Below are positions 5,377 through 6,193 of a stretch of 6,193 nt of DNA, piece by piece; the first letter of the stretch is position 1, and every line of letters starts with the position of its first letter. Source of the stretch: an uncultured Prevotella sp. (GTDB lineage: Bacteria > Bacteroidota > Bacteroidia > Bacteroidales > Bacteroidaceae); assembly GCA_900556795.1 (NCBI GenBank), contig USQD01000128.1, forward strand, positions 1 through 6,193. Direction: 5' to 3'. The notes beneath the pieces were generated by a model that was not told the origin of the DNA, ran no database searches, and saw only the letters and a program-made list of their open reading frames with translations. The position numbers and the translations under genes were made by a program.

Positions 5377-5533
5377 AGTTCATTAGTTTTAAAAGGTTAT
5401 GGGCACTTGTAGTCATCTCCAACGCAGAATTGTCGTTGAAAGAGACAACGATAACTACACTTAGGCTGATTGCCCCCGTCTTGGCAAGAGCAATCAAGGT
5501 TCTGAGAAAGAACCTTGTCATCATATTTTTCAT
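5354..5533 (-). CDS. Possible small membrane protein (59 residues)
   Basis: From ATG 5533 (an in-frame TTG at 5539 is the other option) the product has a basic N-terminus (MKNMMTRFFLR), a hydrophobic stretch TLIALAKTGAISLSVVIVVSF (~12-32, one Lys; cited as two parts TLIALAKTGA and ISLSVVIVVSF) and a polar tail. This is the profile of a single-pass membrane peptide with the N-terminus inside. The overlap with the downstream gene supports translation. Against it, the ORF is short and contains three strong inverted repeats, so it could instead be structured RNA or noncoding DNA. A type I toxin-like peptide is possible by size and hydrophobicity only. Confidence 0.42.
   Translation of the reverse strand: MKNMMTRFFLRTLIALAKTGAISLSVVIVVSFNDNSALEMTTSAHNLLKLMNYDNQDCN
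5430..5517. other. Three consecutive inverted repeats within the small ORF
   Basis: TTGTCGTTG (5430-5438) with CAACGATAA (5446-5454) gives nine pairs including one wobble. TGATTGC (5467-5473) pairs with GCAATCA (5490-5496). CAAGGTTCT (5495-5503) pairs with AGAACCTTG (5509-5517) over a 5-base loop. The last two share two bases and so compete. None is followed by a T-run, so they are not ordinary terminators. Confidence 0.6.
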
Positions 5534-5751
5534 ATACAAAATTTCATGAAAAAATGACCATTACTTACCTCACAAGTTAGTGGAGTTGGCCCCTGCGATT
5601 TTCACAAGGTGACGTTGCTATCGGGGACATAGAACGGCATAAAGCTCAGACATGCCCCCAAATACATAATGAATGTTCCATTTGTTTTATAGATTATTGT
5701 TGTTTATTAAACTCTTACCGCTCATAGCTGGTATTAGACGGCATATTATAT
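5534..5751. other. 218-base gap without a gene; structured, no clear promoter
   Basis: No convincing ORF is present. On the - strand GGGGGCATG (5659-5651) can pair with TATGTCCCC (5631-5623) using two wobbles. The same CCCC can instead pair with GGGG at 5593-5590 (CCCCGAT with ATC-GCA-GGGG), enclosing a TCAC/GTGA mini-hairpin (5602-5612). A 10-bp palindrome TTTCATGAAA (5542-5551) sits just before the small ORF. No TAnnTTTG box was found on the - strand. It could be a leader RNA, a small RNA or simply the tail of the upstream transcript. Confidence 0.4.
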
Positions 5752-6174
5752 TTATTTGATACCTTGCGTTACGAACTTACGCAAATCAATCTTCTTCCTA
5801 ATCAAGTCTTCTACAACATCAGCCGAATCACCATATATTTTATGGTATTTTTCTTTCATATCATAGAGCTTTTTCAGCCATAGCTCCCGTTCCTTAACAT
5901 GCTTCTGGTAATTCTCCACCGCCACAGTTTCCTGATGAAGATAATAACCTATAATATAGCAGAATTTGTTAAGTGTATTATGAGATACAGAGGAATTCAT
6001 ATCTCTCAGTTTTCTGACAGTAGGATTTGCTATATCAAACTCCATTTTCATCAATTTAAGAGGAGAGATATCATCAATGATCATCTGGTCAAGAAGTGGT
6101 CCCACTCTCTCGATCTGCTTCTTTCTCATATACCTGTCGGCGTATGATTTATCATATCTATTACCTCTTGCCAT
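5752..6174 (-). CDS. Unrecognised 140-residue protein, possible HTH-type DNA-binding segment
   Basis: I do not recognise the whole protein. It is basic at the N-terminus (MARGNRYDKSYADRYMRKKQ) and highly helical, with a charged C-terminal half (90-140, KHVKERELWLKKLYDMKEK) likely to form a coiled coil. Residues ~40-82 (ANPTVRKLRDMN then SVSHNTLNKFCYIIGYYL) resemble the later helices of Cro/CI-type helix-turn-helix domains, where 'vS..TL.kic..l' is a common pattern. The first helices are not recognisable, so a regulator role is only a guess. ATG 6174 is the first start in frame. Only 19 bases upstream lie in the window and show an AT-rich leader, so its promoter is not visible. It is separated from the next gene by 218 bases and is probably its own unit. 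Confidence 0.7.
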   Translation of the reverse strand: MARGNRYDKSYADRYMRKKQIERVGPLLDQMIIDDISPLKLMKMEFDIANPTVRKLRDMNSSVSHNTLNKFCYIIGYYLHQETVAVENYQKHVKERELWLKKLYDMKEKYHKIYGDSADVVEDLIRKKIDLRKFVTQGIK

Positions 6175-6193
6175 AGTCTATTATATTTTGAGT

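Overview
The window looks like a Bacteroidales chromosome, most likely Prevotella/Segatella. Three things suggest this: the protein types (a DUF5675 protein and a BT4734-type VirE/DUF3987 protein), A-rich rather than Shine-Dalgarno leaders at most starts, and a TAnnTTTG-type promoter box. The taxonomic call is inference from memory of these families.

Layout. Positions 1-462 hold the 3' end of a housekeeping class I fumarase on the + strand, closed by a strong intrinsic terminator (489-520). Everything to the right reads on the - strand and looks like accessory (mobile-island or phage-like) DNA. A probable four-gene operon runs leftward from a promoter region near 4816-4871: a Bro-N-like small protein (4178-4693), an unrecognised 144-residue protein (3714-4148), a large VirE/DUF3987 P-loop protein (1120-3732) and a DUF5675 protein (542-1102). 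Upstream, in visibly more AT-rich DNA, lie a 162-residue unrecognised protein (4888-5376) overlapping a small hydrophobic ORF (5354-5533), then a structured 218-base gap, then a 140-residue protein with a weak helix-turn-helix resemblance (5752-6174).

The most striking signal is a palindromic repeat family inside the VirE/DUF3987 gene. Three copies (2455-2532, 2533-2577, 3004-3081) are built on a 9-bp inverted repeat with a 3-base loop. All three are read in the same frame and add the peptide SLLAGD(C/Y)KSPERLAG to linkers between conserved domains. The 44-bp core has no stop codon in any of the six frames when its loop is TGC. This is analogous to in-frame palindromic elements in Rickettsia and to REP-type palindromes mobilised by Y1 transposases. 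The same gene also carries a four-unit heptamer repeat and a 16-bp tandem duplication, neither a multiple of three.

A second cluster of interest is the 4741-4873 control region. It holds two abutting 14-bp palindromes built on GGTACG half-sites, a candidate promoter, and a terminator-like hairpin with a duplicated arm that allows alternative pairing. How the operon works as a system is not known. A nucleic-acid ATPase/primase-like protein, a Bro-like DNA-binding protein and a DUF5675 protein with a possible cell-wall link are consistent with an integrated element, but no integrase, transposase or relaxase lies in the window.
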